Below, one piece after another: positions 14,325-27,170 of a stretch of DNA of 64,000 nt. A program made the translations under genes and the position numbers. Below the pieces are notes generated by a model. It was not told the origin of the DNA. It saw only the letters and a list, made by a program, of their open reading frames with translations, and ran no database searches. This DNA comes from Trichoplax sp. H2. Lineage: Eukaryota > Placozoa > Uniplacotomia > Trichoplacea. The stretch spans positions 210,970-274,969 of the forward strand of contig NOWV01000099.1 in the NCBI GenBank assembly GCA_003344405.1, given 5' to 3'. Every line of letters begins with the position of its first letter. Within the stretch, counting starts at the first letter, position 1.

Positions 14325-15350
14325 TCTACTATAAAAGCGATTGCATAGCTATAGATTAAGAAATCATTTTATTAGTATTGTTGAGTTTAGTACCCATGGA
14401 TATCATTTATGTCACGATCACTGGATACGAAGGAGGTTAAGGGTTCTCACAGGAAATACAAATACCCCTTTTATCATAGAAATAGGGACCTTTATTACTC
14501 TAAAGCACTAATATAGCTCCAACTTCCTGTATTAGTCACAATTGATTAAATTTAGTTAAGAAGTAATTGTTAGTGTGTTCTGCTGTACAAGTGATTGTAT
14601 GGCTATGGATTCAGAAATCATTTTATTGAAAGGGAAGTGCATTTCGTAGTAGAAAATGAGTAGATATTCTCCAAGCATTATTTAATCTAGTACTAATGCA
14701 TGTCGCTTGTATACTTTCATTTGCTCCTGATTAAATTTTAGTTTAGAAATAATCATTACTGTGTTTTATTGTACAAGTGATTGTATGGCTATGGATTAAG
14801 AAATTGTTTTATTGAAAGGAAAATGCATTTTTACAGTAGTAAAATGATTGAATATTCTCTTCTAGCAAGTGATTCCTAGTACTTTTAGTATAGTATTAAT
14901 AGACATCGCTTGTATACCTTCATTTGCTCTCTGACTAAATCTTTATTAAGAAATAATTGTTAGCGTGTTTCTACTGTACCAGTATTTGTATGGCTATGGA
15001 TTCAGAAATTATTTTATTGAAAAGGAAGTGCATATTTTTACAGCAGTAAAATGATTGTATATCCTCCAAGTATTATTTAGCTCAATATCAACGGACGTCG
15101 TTTGTATACTTTCATTTGCTCTCAGACTAAATTTTAGTTAAGAAATAATCGTTAATGTGTTCCTACTGTGCAAATAATTGTATAGCTATGGATTAAAAAA
15201 TCATTTAATTGAAATAAAAGTGCATATTTTCACAGCAGTAAATTGAGTAGATATCCTCCTAGTATTATTTAGTCAAATATCAATAGACATCATTTATATG
15301 CTTTTATTTGCTCTCTGAATAAAGCTTAGTTACGAAATAAATCGTCAGTG
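14325..15350. repeat. Five-copy diverged tandem repeat, period about 185-255 bp
   Basis: The block gattgtatggctatggatt, followed by agaaatcattttattgaaa and agtgcat, recurs with the ctatgg anchor at 14349 (most diverged), 14603, 14789, 14994 and 15186. Each unit continues into tagtattaatagacatcgc and tatactttcatttgctc. Units 2-4 are most alike. No frame stays open through the units, so it is probably noncoding and expanded by unequal exchange. Confidence 0.85.
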
Positions 15351-16039
15351 TATTCATGATAAAGAGTTAGTTTGTATCGATATTTTAAAGTATCCTATTT
15401 AGCTTCCTGTATAATTTTATTAGCAATACAATTGTATAAATAAACAATAAGTAAATGAGAAAAGGATGGAATCAGATGCTACACCTGCAAATAGAAGATT
15501 GCCTATGTCAATATAATTGGCTCATAATGGTTTAGTATTAATCATAATTACTCCTTTCAGCCTTTGAACCAGTCGGTTCCATTGTAATTCCTTTTATGTA
15601 GAACTTTTCCATCATGGAGATTGCTTGTTCAGTCCTGCTAGAAAATATTGGTATAGGTGGTTACAGGGGAGCAGCTTTTTCTTTGTTATCGCTAAGTTAA
15701 TCGTTTTCACCAACAAACTCATGTTGAATACCTTAAATTACTATTCAATAAAACAGAATCAAAATTTTTCTATTATTGTTCATTTCGAAAGAAATTTCAT
15801 CATTTACATTGGTATTTTCTTTCTATAAATACTTGAAATGTCATATGCTAAGTTGTAGAATTGAAAATAGAGCCGCCATTCAATTAAATCCAATACTGTA
15901 CTCAGTACCAGCAATTCTTAATTTTGGCTTTTATTTTTTCTGAAACATTTTTCTTGTTTTGAATCTTCCTTATCCTGTATCTGTATAATATTATTTACAG
16001 TCTAAGCATTATCCCGATAGCAGATCGCTCGCTATAGGT

Positions 16040-16470
16040 AAAACCAGTATTTGTAGTCAATATCAATTTGACTAGTCTAACAGCTCTAGCACTAATCTCT
16101 TATTGAATCTCAATTTACTATTATCCAAGTAATACATTATCAATTCTTAACAAATTTTATTCGTCGATTCAGCTCTTTTGATTCTTTATTGAAGAAGTGG
16201 CCGTTGTAAGAAAATCAGAGAAGACTGTAAGTAATTCAGTTGATTTATGTGTAAAACTACTATACATGTACGCTGTCGATATTAACTTTCCTAGCCTAGA
16301 AGATCTAGTATAAATTTCTGCATTGAATCATAATCTGTTATAATCCAGTTGTAGATTATCCATTCTTAACAAAATTTTTCTTAATTAATGTGGTTCCTTC
16401 AAACTTTAATTGCATAAGAGTTATTCTTTCTGCGCCAATCGTGGTAGATTGTAAGTAACAGTAGTGATTT
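16040..16470. repeat. Two-copy diverged tandem repeat, period about 225 bp
   Basis: The segment at about 16070-16200 (ctagcactaatctcttattgaatc then attcttaacaaattttatt) is matched by about 16290-16420 (ctagtataaatttctgcattgaatc then attcttaacaaaatttttc). The copies are old and shaded by substitutions. Confidence 0.55.
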
Positions 16471-16699
16471 AGGATTTAATAATGTCCAATTTACATATGC
16501 CGCTACAACGTGTATATTAAAAGTGCTCGACTATTGATAGCTATTATTGTGGTGCTGGTAAAAGTTAATTTTAATTTCTTGATTTTAGATTTATATTGTG
16601 ACAGACAACAGCAGATAGAGCACTAATAAAATATATCGAAAGCATAATTAAAGACCAGGGTCCAATTTTTAAATACTAATAAACGCCAATCCTATTTTT

Positions 16700-17640
16700 C
16701 ATCAGTACCACATCGCTTACTCTAAATGTGACCTATGGTTATATTGCTTAGTATATACGATGGTAAAAATAAAACTGATGGCTTGGATCTTTTCCTTACG
16801 TACCAATGTTATAATTCGTTGACTAAATTATATCAGGTTTCTGTCGTCAATATACTATTAGGTACTGTATATCCGTACTGTTATATCATTGGTAGTATCC
16901 ATCTACCAAGAACTAGGTTAAAACCTACCGTAAAATATAAATATTGAGCAAAAATCGCTAGATATACCTTTAAATACCTTTCATGCTCAAGTAATCCTAC
17001 TGTACAATCTGTCTTTTAAACACTCACATTTTCTAACTATAGAGTTTCTTCTCTATGATCCTAGCATAGCTGTACATACGGAGAGAAAAATAATTCCGAT
17101 GCCTTGAATTTATTCCTTACTTACGAATGATTTCAATTCGTTGACTAAATTATGTCAAGTTTCTATCCGGTTTATACTATCAGATACTATATACTCGCAA
17201 TGATATACCGTTGGTAGTAACCATCAACCAATAACAAGGTTAAAACCTGCTATGAAATACTAACATTAAGCAAAAAATCGCTCGATATATACTTCGATGT
17301 CTTCTTTAATGTAGAAACCCTACGCTATAATTCGTCTTCCTAACACTTAAAAATTTTTAACCATATAAGTTCTCCTCTATGGTCCTAACATACGAGTAAG
17401 TTGTACATAAGACGGGAAAAAATAAATCCAATGCCATAGATCGATTCCTTACGCACTATTATTATAAATTCGTTGACTAAATTATATCAAGTTTCTGTCC
17501 TATATGTACCATCAGATATTGTATGCATCAGTAACAAGGTTAAAATCTGCGGTCAATTATTAATATTAAGCAAAAATATCGCTAGACATACTTTTAAATG
17601 TTGTCTTACACGTGCTAAGAATAACAGTATTAATGAAGAT
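16700..17640. repeat. Three-copy diverged tandem repeat, period about 320-330 bp
   Basis: The anchor cgttgactaaattat.tca occurs at 16817, 17139 and 17471. Around it each copy has a purine-rich block with ccttac upstream, and caaggttaaaa.ct, attaagcaaaaa and cgctagatata downstream. The third copy lacks an internal part. Short frames at 16735-16947 and 17473-17910 share the words LTKLYQVSV only because they lie in the repeat. Confidence 0.8.
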
Positions 17641-17910
17641 GTACATAACAGTTATTCTGTGGTTTATCCTGAAAGCTTATGTTTATTTTCATTTTTACTT
17701 TTGCAATATTATACCTACGCTAAAGATCTTGTAATTATGACGGTGAGAAGTGCAATGATTATATTATATTTGGTACCTTCATTAAGGCCGAATCCCTTTT
17801 CAATTTACATGGAATTTATTATTTTTGTATCAGCGAATAGATTGATATTAAAAACGATCTCTAGTATGTCCATTGCTCTTTATGTATTTAAAATTTTTGA
17901 AAAATTTTAA

Positions 17911-20900
17911 TAGCAAGGGCTTCTAAGGAAGGCAGAATATGATATCAATAGTAAATCATACTGTCAACTGAATAATATTGTGCAAGTTAGAAAACCCATA
18001 ATTAATTCAAGAGTATCCTATTAGAGATTGGTTGTGTTTAAAAAAATCTCAGTTTCATAATGTTTAGTTTATTGTCAAAAAAATAATGTCTGATAAATTT
18101 AGCAAAGCGAACACATTCCTTCGTCGACGTCGATAGCAATGAAATCAAAAAGTTGGCTCCATTCTTATAAGAAAATTGGGACATTAGTCTAATTATTGTT
18201 TGTACTTCAATACCTTATTTTCTCTATCGAATCCACTTGCCATCTGTTGACTTGTAATATCTATTATCGGCATTTTTAATTTCGTGTGTTGGTAGGCAGT
18301 AATAGCACACTATAGATATTATCATATGGGCTTAATAATTTCTGAGCTAAGCTCACGGTCTAACTATCCTATTTTATAATCTTTCCATCATTAATTACAA
18401 GTTTAGGCAACACAAGGCACATGCTTACTGCTAGTGAGAGCAACCGTATTATATTACGGTAGAATATAAAAGTGGGATAAATCATTTCATTTCGATCATT
18501 TATAGCCATAATGCCAGTAAATTTTGCCCTTACATACGAGTTGTATATCTTTATTATTATACAGATATTAGCGGAGACTCTCAATTCAGATCGATTTATC
18601 CTTAAACATTATCTGTAATATCAAGTTCCTTTTAATAGGGCGTACAGTTAGATGCCTTTTATTTTCAATAGTACCATAGAGCTTTATATTCTTATCCGAA
18701 TGGAAAACACCATCTTGCTACTATAAATTACTGGTAGACAAATCCTATATGTCGTAACAAGCAAAATACCGTTTATGATTATCGAGAGCACGATATAGGC
18801 TCATTTGGGATTTATTCCCGCCATTATTTGGTCTAAATATTGATTTGAATTTTAGCATCTAAATTGTCTAAGTATACGATTGTCGTCTATCATTATCAAT
18901 TACAACTATTCCCTAGACAGGAAGCGTCTATTGACATCAGGCATTATTTACCACAACAACTATCTGCAGTGCGAACCATCGTTATAAAAATTCAACTTTG
19001 ATCATCGCCATAATTTTTTGTAGAAAGAAACCCTTATGACGTGGTAAGGATGTTATCCCAAACTATCATATCGTGTTAATTGTTGGCTAAAGAAGGAAAT
19101 GTGAATTCTACAGTATCGTAATTTTCTATAGGACAAGTAATTTCTGTATAACAATATAGTTAGTAAGATTGTCCTCTCAATGTACTAAAGTATCACATAA
19201 AGCAGAAAAAAGCATGATAAACTCTCATTTTACAGTTTTTTTATCGCTTATACTCAACATTTTCTGATGTTCAGCTCTTAATTTCCTCTCAATCAGTACT
19301 ATCAAGATTAATCAACACTTTAACCATGTTAAAAGATGTTAGTCTTTTCTTATTCAAGGATTTGTATACTCATGCAGTTAAAGTGAAATCGCAGCTGTGC
19401 CAATTTGATTATATATTACGCCTTCTTTAGGATTTCGGCTGTAATAATGTCAGATCAAATATCAGAGTAGTAGAAATAATTTATCAATTACATACTTTAC
19501 CCTGTTAAGCTATTTAATTCTTTTATTTCGACTTCGTCTCTTAAAATGGAATAGTATCACTTTAATACATCTCCCGTTGGGATCATATCCGATATTCTGC
19601 ACTTGATTATTCAATCAATAGAAAAAAAAAGTGATCGCTTACATTGTTGAATACTGCCAAGCCTTTTCACCTCTTTTTGAAATAGAAATCTTGAATTACC
19701 AATCATATGCATTGCAATAGCAGTGGTCTCGAATTTTAACGCAAATCTTATTTGTCTAGACAAAATTGATACCTATTGTTTTTCAAAAGATGTGATGTGA
19801 AGATTTTCATTACTCTTACAAGATCTATCATTGATTAGACCAAGGTCTCAATAGAATCTAATTTTAAATGGATTACGTAACAATAAAGGCCTTGTGGCAT
19901 TTTATCTGGTCGAATTTCAATTTAACTTTCATTGTAGACTCTTTAGTAAATTTCCAATTATAGAGATACGTATATATTGAGCTGTAGGGTCGTATAATAA
20001 ATTAGTTCAGTTGATTATAACTCCAAGCTATAAGATGGTAGCTCGAGACAAATGATGCCAAAGATTTATAACAAGATTTTTCGGGCTTAAAAAATGTAAT
20101 TTATTCCTGTAATAAATGTTGAGTTTATCATGTATATTCTCCTATTCTTTATTAATATTTATATTTTATATTTGAGATAAAGATAAATGTTTTTTGGGTG
20201 ATAATTTATAATCAGTTGTTGATAAATGGAAATCATTATTAATATTCCTTGAAATACAACAGTAAGACGCAATATTGACTCGTATTAGTCATGTTTACGA
20301 TGTACATAGAAATTCTTAAAGTAGGACAAAATTGATTAGTTACAGTTTAAAATTCAGCCACCGATTTTTTCTTTTGATAATCAAAATAAAGCTTTAATTA
20401 ATTTTTGCTTGCCTAAGCAGCAAGAATCGCACCTCCAATGCAATATACCAATGATAAGAACTATTTAAACAGTAAAGCAATATCTTTTCTAATTGTATCA
20501 TGTTAACGATAGATTTGGTGCTGCAGAAATTGTTTCCTTTTGCTTTTTAGATCATATGCAGTATCAATTTTTGATTTGCTTTTATATGTAATTTTATTCC
20601 AGCGGTTTTCCATTCCAAAGTATTTCATTTACGGGTATAAGCTTCCGTCAGCAGCTGAAAAAGTTGAGATCCTATCTATTCTATGTTGTGCTATTTGTTG
20701 TTTTAAATTAATGGAATAATGGTCATAGACTCATGCGTTAAGATATCGGTTATCATTAGCTTTTAAATTGAATATCCTGAATTTTATACCATTGCAAGAT
20801 CTTGCTTACTTCACTTCACTTCAATTTGATCAATTTGCTAGAAATTAGCAAAACACTATCTTATCTCACAGTAAGAATAACCGAAGTACTTATAACTAGA

Positions 20901-23166
20901 GTATTACTTAACTAGTTAATACTAAAGAAATCTTAAAATTTACGCGGTACTACAACCATATTCGTATAAATATGCTAAATTAAACACACTATAACTACAA
21001 GATGCTATAATGAAGATATCGTTCATTAGCTGGTTATAGCTGAATATTTTTCACCCGGGTTGCTAGATTGTTATCCTTTGTTAAAATGATAAGAAATTTT
21101 AATAGTTCTAGTAGTAACAGCTGGATGTAATGGAGGAGTTGCAATGACAATAACCTTTACATATTTACAATCTATTATAATGTATTCATTCTTATGCAAA
21201 AACCACAATGTATCTCAAAATCAGTGCATAAACTAAGAATTCCGTTTGTTAATTTTATTAATACGTTAGTAGTCTTTTATACTGTGCAGCTAATCTTTGC
21301 AGAGCATTTGATATTAATGCAAAATATAAAAACACGTTAAGCTAATAATTGAGACGGATTCTCATTATAACTTACTGTTACAATTTTGCTTCAGTTTGAG
21401 TATTGTTTTGACTTGCAGTAGTTAATACTACAAGGAAAACAGTTTCAGCTTCGACTAGCGATGATCAGCTTCTTTGAATGATCTATAGTAGTGATACCAA
21501 AGTTCTGAAATGAATTTATTATGAATAGCTATTAGCTAATAGATTTAAAAGTAATTATTATTTTCTTATGTACAAGATAAACTACTTCATTGCTATGTAA
21601 TAACAATTTAATATACTGTATAATCTAGTCATAGACAGTAATTTACTGTCCCGCTTATTGCATATTGAGTAACAATATAATTCAATTCCAAAAGAATACT
21701 ACCTGTAATAAGGGAATAATTGTAGTTTTGAATACTATATGTAACAGAGAATATTCGTGGTTTCATACTTTAAGTTTGATCTTGATATGATAAACTGCAG
21801 AAAGTTTTTCTGAGTCAATCAATCTCTTTTTTTGTACAAATTACAGTATATACTCTTTATCTTGATACATAGTATAGAAAACTTTATTCATAAATATTCC
21901 TAGATTGTCTAATTAAAGGTTTATACTAAGCATAATAGGCGATATTGTTAATATTCCATTTATTTACTAAACGATATAAATCAAATCTATATCATTCGGA
22001 GAGCATTATTATATTGCATATGATGACAACAATGCTTTTTAAAATATTAGAGTCTAAGATCGTTGGGGATTATTTCAGCTTTATCCTAAAGTATATATCG
22101 TAGAGCTCTACAAAAGAGTTTAAACTTATCTTATCATCACCTTACATATACTTTGTTATCGTTAAATTTTATTTTATGTCTCATAATCATATTTCATCAT
22201 TACAGACATTAAAGATTAAATTACGAATCTTAAACTACATACTAAAGAAAATAATTGATCTAGAAATCTTTATGTATTTATAAATGATTTTTACCACAAT
22301 TATCTATTAAAATGATATCCCCATCATGTTTCACTCACTGGAAATACTTATAATGCTCTAGATTAATAAGTATTACTGATTAATAACAAGTTAATACATG
22401 TAATATTTTAAATTAACAGACATTAGTAATTGTAAACTCGATATTCCACGAAAATTAATGACATTATATAGTAGTCAGCACATAATTTTAGGCTAAATTA
22501 TGACTTGAAACTTATTTAACAAACACTAGAATTAAGGATATTATATGAAACTTAGTATATGAATGTTTGACGAGGCAAGACTTAAGATTTACGAAAACAA
22601 ATACTTTATTATTAATGATATTATTTAATAATTAGAACGTTAAACTAGATCATGGCCTGAGATTTATGAAATTAAGTACACTCACTAGAATTATTTATAT
22701 TTTAGTGATAGAATGATAAATGCTCCTTATACCCAGCCCTACCATATGATAAATAATGCATATTTTTTTGTAAAAGAATTTATCGTAAATAACATTTCTA
22801 ACTGTTATGCGGTATCAACGCCTAACATTACGAGCGTCTCTAGTCGTTATATAAGTCGTCAGAAATATACAAAGTTTATAAAATGAATTAATGATACGCA
22901 CACCTTCCCTTTTCTATACATAATTATTATTTTATTATTAAAATTGTTAATATATCTGTTCTATGACCTTCACTTGATATAAATCTGAAATATATTGTAT
23001 TGTTTCTCATAATTAATTAGCTTTTTCTAATAGCTACCATCCAATCATTGAATTATTACGCCACATTTTAATTCATTGCTCTTCCATATTCTTTAATTTG
23101 TATATAGTGCAAGGTCAAAGATAAGCTAGCCACACTTTAATTTTATCTACTTGGAAGCAAGGATCA
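17911..23166. other. Long AT-rich intergenic region upstream of the GPCR
   Basis: About 5 kb without a supported exon. It has stops in all frames and scattered homopolymers (for example the A run at 19621-19629). I see no clear repeat family, tRNA or transposon terminus. The immediate upstream region of the GPCR (22900-23166) is strongly A/T-rich. Confidence 0.5.
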
Positions 23167-24249
23167 ATGGCGTCGATCAATAACCATACAAATAACGTCT
23201 CAGGTTACGATTTCAACAATACGACCACTCCTTCCTTCGAAATTTTACCTTATTTTTTCGATTTTGTATGGCTAGCGCTAGTAATATTCATACTTATCCC
23301 CAACTTATACTTATTTCTGTTGATTATTGGTAAACGACGTCTTCGTACTCGATCAAATGCATTAATTGCTAGCTTAGCTTTAGTTGATATGTCGTATGCA
23401 CTATTTTTTATCTTACCAATGTCTGTATTATTAATTATGCATCACCATGGCGGACAACATTGGACTCGGTTAAATAGTATACTTTGTCAGTCTGCATATA
23501 GTATTATTCGGCCAATTTTAGATTTTAATATTAATTTACACATCTGTTTTATTAGTTTAGAGCAATTTATTGCTATTGGATATCCTTTCAAATATCGATC
23601 GTACATTAATAATAATTTAACCTTTGTTTTCACTATCATAATAATTTATACTACTTCTATTATACTTGGAGCTATGCCGTTTATTGCTACTTGGTACGAT
23701 TTTGACTTTCCGGGCTGTACCATACAACTAAATGCGTTTTCCATTTTGATTGCTGGGGCTTACTTTCAAGCTTGGAATATAACTTGTTTGGTTGTACTTT
23801 TTCCTCTACCATTTTTAACAATTACCATGTTTTATACTAAGATCTATAGTATCGCAAATCAACATTTTCGTCGTACTATGCCTAACGCGTTTAATATGAG
23901 ACCATCAGTCAACTATCGCGTTGCAGTTAATAAAAAGGCTGCTAAAGCGATAGCAGTCCTATTGGCAGATATTATCATTTTAAGACTACCTTATGTTACT
24001 GTTTTAATTATTATTTATTCAGGCTTAGCTACTGCTGGAAATGTTACAATTTTTGTTACTGCTTTAATGATCACTCAAATTATGGGTGCATTTACTTCTG
24101 TGGTCAATCCTTTTCTTTATTCATATTATAATAAGGATTTGCGAAGATCATTTTATAAAAGGCGTTACTGTATTTTTTATCAAGCAGTTCAGGTAATGGC
24201 ATCAGCTAGTTCAACGACACGAATTTCAAGAATACTGCAACGACGTTGA
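23167..24249 (+). CDS. Class A (rhodopsin-like) GPCR, intronless, 360 aa
   Basis: A single open frame with seven hydrophobic segments: TM1 about 30-55, TM2 65-90, TM3 105-130, TM4 150-173, TM5 190-224, TM6 258-284 and TM7 290-320. The extracellular N-terminus has N-glycosylation sites at N6, N10 and N18. Class A landmarks are Asp74 in TM2 (LALVDMSY), Cys107 and Cys184 for the TM3-ECL2 disulphide, NPFLY at 314-318 in TM7 and a basic helix 8 (KDLRRSFYKRR). The TM3 end reads LEQFIAI where most class A receptors have an (E/D)RY motif, and TM6 lacks the usual CWxP, with only RLP around P275. The intronless state is typical of expanded orphan receptor families in simple animals. Ligand and G protein are unknown; it may be peptide- or amine-like, but I cannot decide. 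Confidence 0.9.
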   Translation: MASINNHTNNVSGYDFNNTTTPSFEILPYFFDFVWLALVIFILIPNLYLFLLIIGKRRLRTRSNALIASLALVDMSYALFFILPMSVLLIMHHHGGQHWTRLNSILCQSAYSIIRPILDFNINLHICFISLEQFIAIGYPFKYRSYINNNLTFVFTIIIIYTTSIILGAMPFIATWYDFDFPGCTIQLNAFSILIAGAYFQAWNITCLVVLFPLPFLTITMFYTKIYSIANQHFRRTMPNAFNMRPSVNYRVAVNKKAAKAIAVLLADIIILRLPYVTVLIIIYSGLATAGNVTIFVTALMITQIMGAFTSVVNPFLYSYYNKDLRRSFYKRRYCIFYQAVQVMASASSTTRISRILQRR

Positions 24250-25886
24250 TGGCAATCCTAATTTTTAACTCTCAAGCTTTATGCTTATTCAAGTTATATA
24301 ATAAAAAAATTAGAAATGCTGTAATGAAATATGGAATGGTACTGTATATAAATAAATTAGATGAAATGTAATAGTAATATACGAGTATATCGCTATATAA
24401 GATACGATGTTATCTAGATGGAAATTGTGATCATTTTTTGTATTATTTTAATTGCCAAAGCTGGATATTGTACATGATTTATTTATTTTAAGGCAATCTT
24501 CGTAGTTGATCATAATTGCATTATTTAGTTGAGTATTTCTATACTGCACTGTATTATAAAAGTGCAAAACTGGCATCATGATTTTATTTTATGGGAAATA
24601 ACGAATAAACTGCAATTGCCTACGTAGCCTTTGAAATGAATTTGGTGTTGTGAATATTTTGTGTAGGCGTCTGCTACAAGAAAGGTTTCTCTTTCATTCT
24701 TTCTAGGCAGTTATTACCATTGAAAGATTCATTTGGTTACTCATTTTAGATTTGAGTTATTACTATCGATGTCTAAGATACATTATAACGCAGTAGCATT
24801 TCATAGGAAAGCATTGGATTATTACTGTATACGAGAAACAGCGATAACGTCCATTTTAGCCTCAGATCTTCTGTGTTGGTATATGTCGTCATACAAGCAT
24901 TATTGAAATGGTTGTTAAGAAGCATTTTACTCATATGTATTCATGCGGCCTTGTCTAATATATCATTCGATTGTAGTGCTTAAATTTATGTATAGATATC
25001 AATTATTATTAATAATTATGGCCTAACGTGATCTCAAGTATTACGTCATTTACATGGATTCCCAGAATTGATTATAAAGAGCACTGCAGGTGAAATGGAG
25101 GAAGATAAATATCTTTCCACGATGTCATAATTGGCAATATGACAAATGGTTGAATACTAGGTACTAACTATAAAGACGTAATCATTCCACAGTAGTCTTC
25201 AATGCAACAGCCAATAAGTATCACATATATCATATATAACTTAAGCCATTGAATAAACGTGAATATATTGCTTCAATGTCACTTTTGGCCTTTACTGACT
25301 AATCTGATAGATTAATTGTCTAAAATAAGATTTCAATATTGTTTGAAATACTGGCTTCGATAGTTGTCTGACTTACTACTCATCTCGTTGATCATTTTAA
25401 GCGTATGCTAAAGTCAAAGCTATGGTTAGTCTTGTCAACTGTGAGCCACATTAAGGACAGGAATTTTTAGCATAAAACAACATATTGCTGCTTTTATTTT
25501 GTTCTCAGAAGATGATTAAAGTGTTTATAAGCTTGATAGCGGAAATTAATTTTGTTTTTGATAAAATACTGTCAGCTCGTTCAGTATAGTAGTACAGTTG
25601 ACATACGTCTCCATACTGATCGGTTATATAGTTCCAACCGCAGCAATTTGTAGATTAGCCTTACACATATTTAGAGAACTAGTAATAGAAACAATTACTT
25701 TTCACGTTATAATAGCGCAAGTAACTTGAGATATACAGTAAGACAAGATCGTCTAGCAGCTAGTCAAACAGGCAACAGATAGAAATGGAAAAAAGTTACA
25801 GCATATTGACAATGCTCTAATTGCAAGTAAGACCCACATTAGTTCAGTGATATCCAAGGATATGACCACTAGGAATCTTTTCGACA
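24250..25886. other. Convergent spacer between GPCR and NDUFB9
   Basis: AT-rich sequence with no open frame of note, holding the two 3' UTRs. I see no repeat array or RNA gene here. Confidence 0.5.
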
Positions 25887-26231
25887 TTACCAAGTTTCCA
25901 TCTCTTTCAGCCATCCTTCCTCTTCTGGTGTTAACTTGAGTACATGAGGTGGTGGTGGTATATTTCTCTCATATCTTACACCTCCAGGACTATCAGGATG
26001 AACATAGGGATCAGGATGCTTGTAAAGGTTAAATTCTTTCATTGCTTCTTCATATAATTGGTTTGCCACCGTCATATTGGTTATATTTTTATTAGCATCG
26101 AAACGAGCTCGAATACAAACAGCTTCCCTTCTCCATTTATCTCGTTCAATAATCCATGATAGCGAATGTCTTAGGCATTGACGATAGAGTCTTGTTACAC
26201 GCTGAGCGTGAGTAAGAGCAACTTTGGCCAT
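25887..26231 (-). CDS. NDUFB9: Complex I B22 subunit NDUFB9 (LYR-motif protein), 114 aa
   Basis: The protein starts MAKVALTHAQRVTRLYRQ and carries the LYR-family helix (RVTRLYRQCLRH). Further words typical of NDUFB9 follow: RARFDANKN, KHPDPYVHPDSPGG and RYERN. NDUFB9 is an accessory subunit of the membrane arm of mitochondrial complex I, which binds mitochondrial acyl carrier protein through the LYR helix. I chose ATG at 26231 because it places the LYR helix near the N-terminus as in the family. The frame stays open upstream to 26369, but that part is unlike the family. The protein ends soon after the PDSPGG segment, so it lacks the long C-terminal extension of vertebrate NDUFB9. It is divergent from EXOSC10. 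Confidence 0.93.
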   Translation of the reverse strand: MAKVALTHAQRVTRLYRQCLRHSLSWIIERDKWRREAVCIRARFDANKNITNMTVANQLYEEAMKEFNLYKHPDPYVHPDSPGGVRYERNIPPPPHVLKLTPEEEGWLKEMETW

Positions 26232-26394
26232 TTTGATTGCTAACCCAAGGATTCTGGGCACTGGGCAAGCGCAATAACAAATAAGGGGGAAAAGACGCAG
26301 CTTACCAAGCGATTTTTTCTCTCCACGCCATGATGATTTAAACCTGCTATTCGCTACTGTATTATACACTATACTATATTTTCCACATTAGCAA

Positions 26395-27170
26395 TCACAT
26401 CAAGACTGCCAGTTGACCAGTCCCTGTCCATTCTAACCTGCCTTATGTATAGTCATGGACTACTGTATTATACACTATACTAAACTTTCTCATTTGACCA
26501 GTAGGGCCCAGCCCATATCAACTGCAGCGATGCTTGCAATGGCAGCTACCAAATCATGATCAGTCTCTCTCGGTTCCAGAGTTCCTTATTATAATGTATA
26601 GTCATGAACTACTACTGCTATGCTTGCTATGGCAGCTACCAAATCATGATCAGTCTCTCTCGGTTCCAGAGTTCGTTATTATACTGTATAGTCATGAACT
26701 ACTACTGCTATGCTTTGCTATGGCAGCTACCAAATCAAGACTGCTCGTTGAGCAGTCCCTGTCGATTCCAGAGTTCTTTATTTTAATGTATAGTTATGAA
26801 CTACTACTGCTATGCTTGCTATGACAGCTACCAAATCAAGACTGTTCGTTGATCAGTCTATCTCGATTTTAGCTTATTCTAATGCACAGTCATGAACTAC
26901 TGTTATACTTTCTACGGCAGCTACCAAATCAAGACTGCTCGTTGATCAGTCTATCTCGATTTTAGCTTATTCTAATGCACAGTCATGAACTACTGCTATG
27001 CTATCTACGGCAGCTACCACATCAAGACTGCCAGTTGATCAGTCTCACTTAACACGTTGATCAGTCTGTCTCGATTTTAGCTTATTCTAATGCACAGCAT
27101 GAACTACTACTGCTATGCTTTCTACTTCAGCTATCAAATCAAGACTGCCAGTTGATCAGTCTCACTTAAC
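26395..27170. repeat. Minisatellite, about 7-8 units of 90-118 bp
   Basis: Units begin atggcagctaccaaatca and run through a gactg.tcgttga.cagtc block to tagtcatgaactactactgc. Starts lie near 26538, 26628, 26719, 26820, 26914, 27005 and 27123, with partial units before 26538. Neighbouring units at 26538 and 26628 are nearly identical, while later ones share other variants (cagtctatctcgattttagc), a sign of local unit homogenisation. The block gactgctcgttgagcagtc (near 26738) is a perfect 8+8 inverted repeat with a 3-base loop. The array sits between the divergent NDUFB9 and EXOSC10 genes. The frames open through it are repeat shadows. Confidence 0.92.

Noticed and set aside
17473-17910. 145-codon open frame with hydrophobic stretches
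   Set aside because: Its first third lies inside the 325 bp tandem repeat, and it has no family motif; possibly a relic, but unsupported as a gene.
26534-26824. 96-codon repetitive open frame
   Set aside because: It is a shadow of the minisatellite units; frames change with unit length and no start context is conserved.
26395-27170. CRISPR-like array
   Set aside because: Whole units repeat without unique spacers, in a nuclear animal genome; it is a minisatellite.
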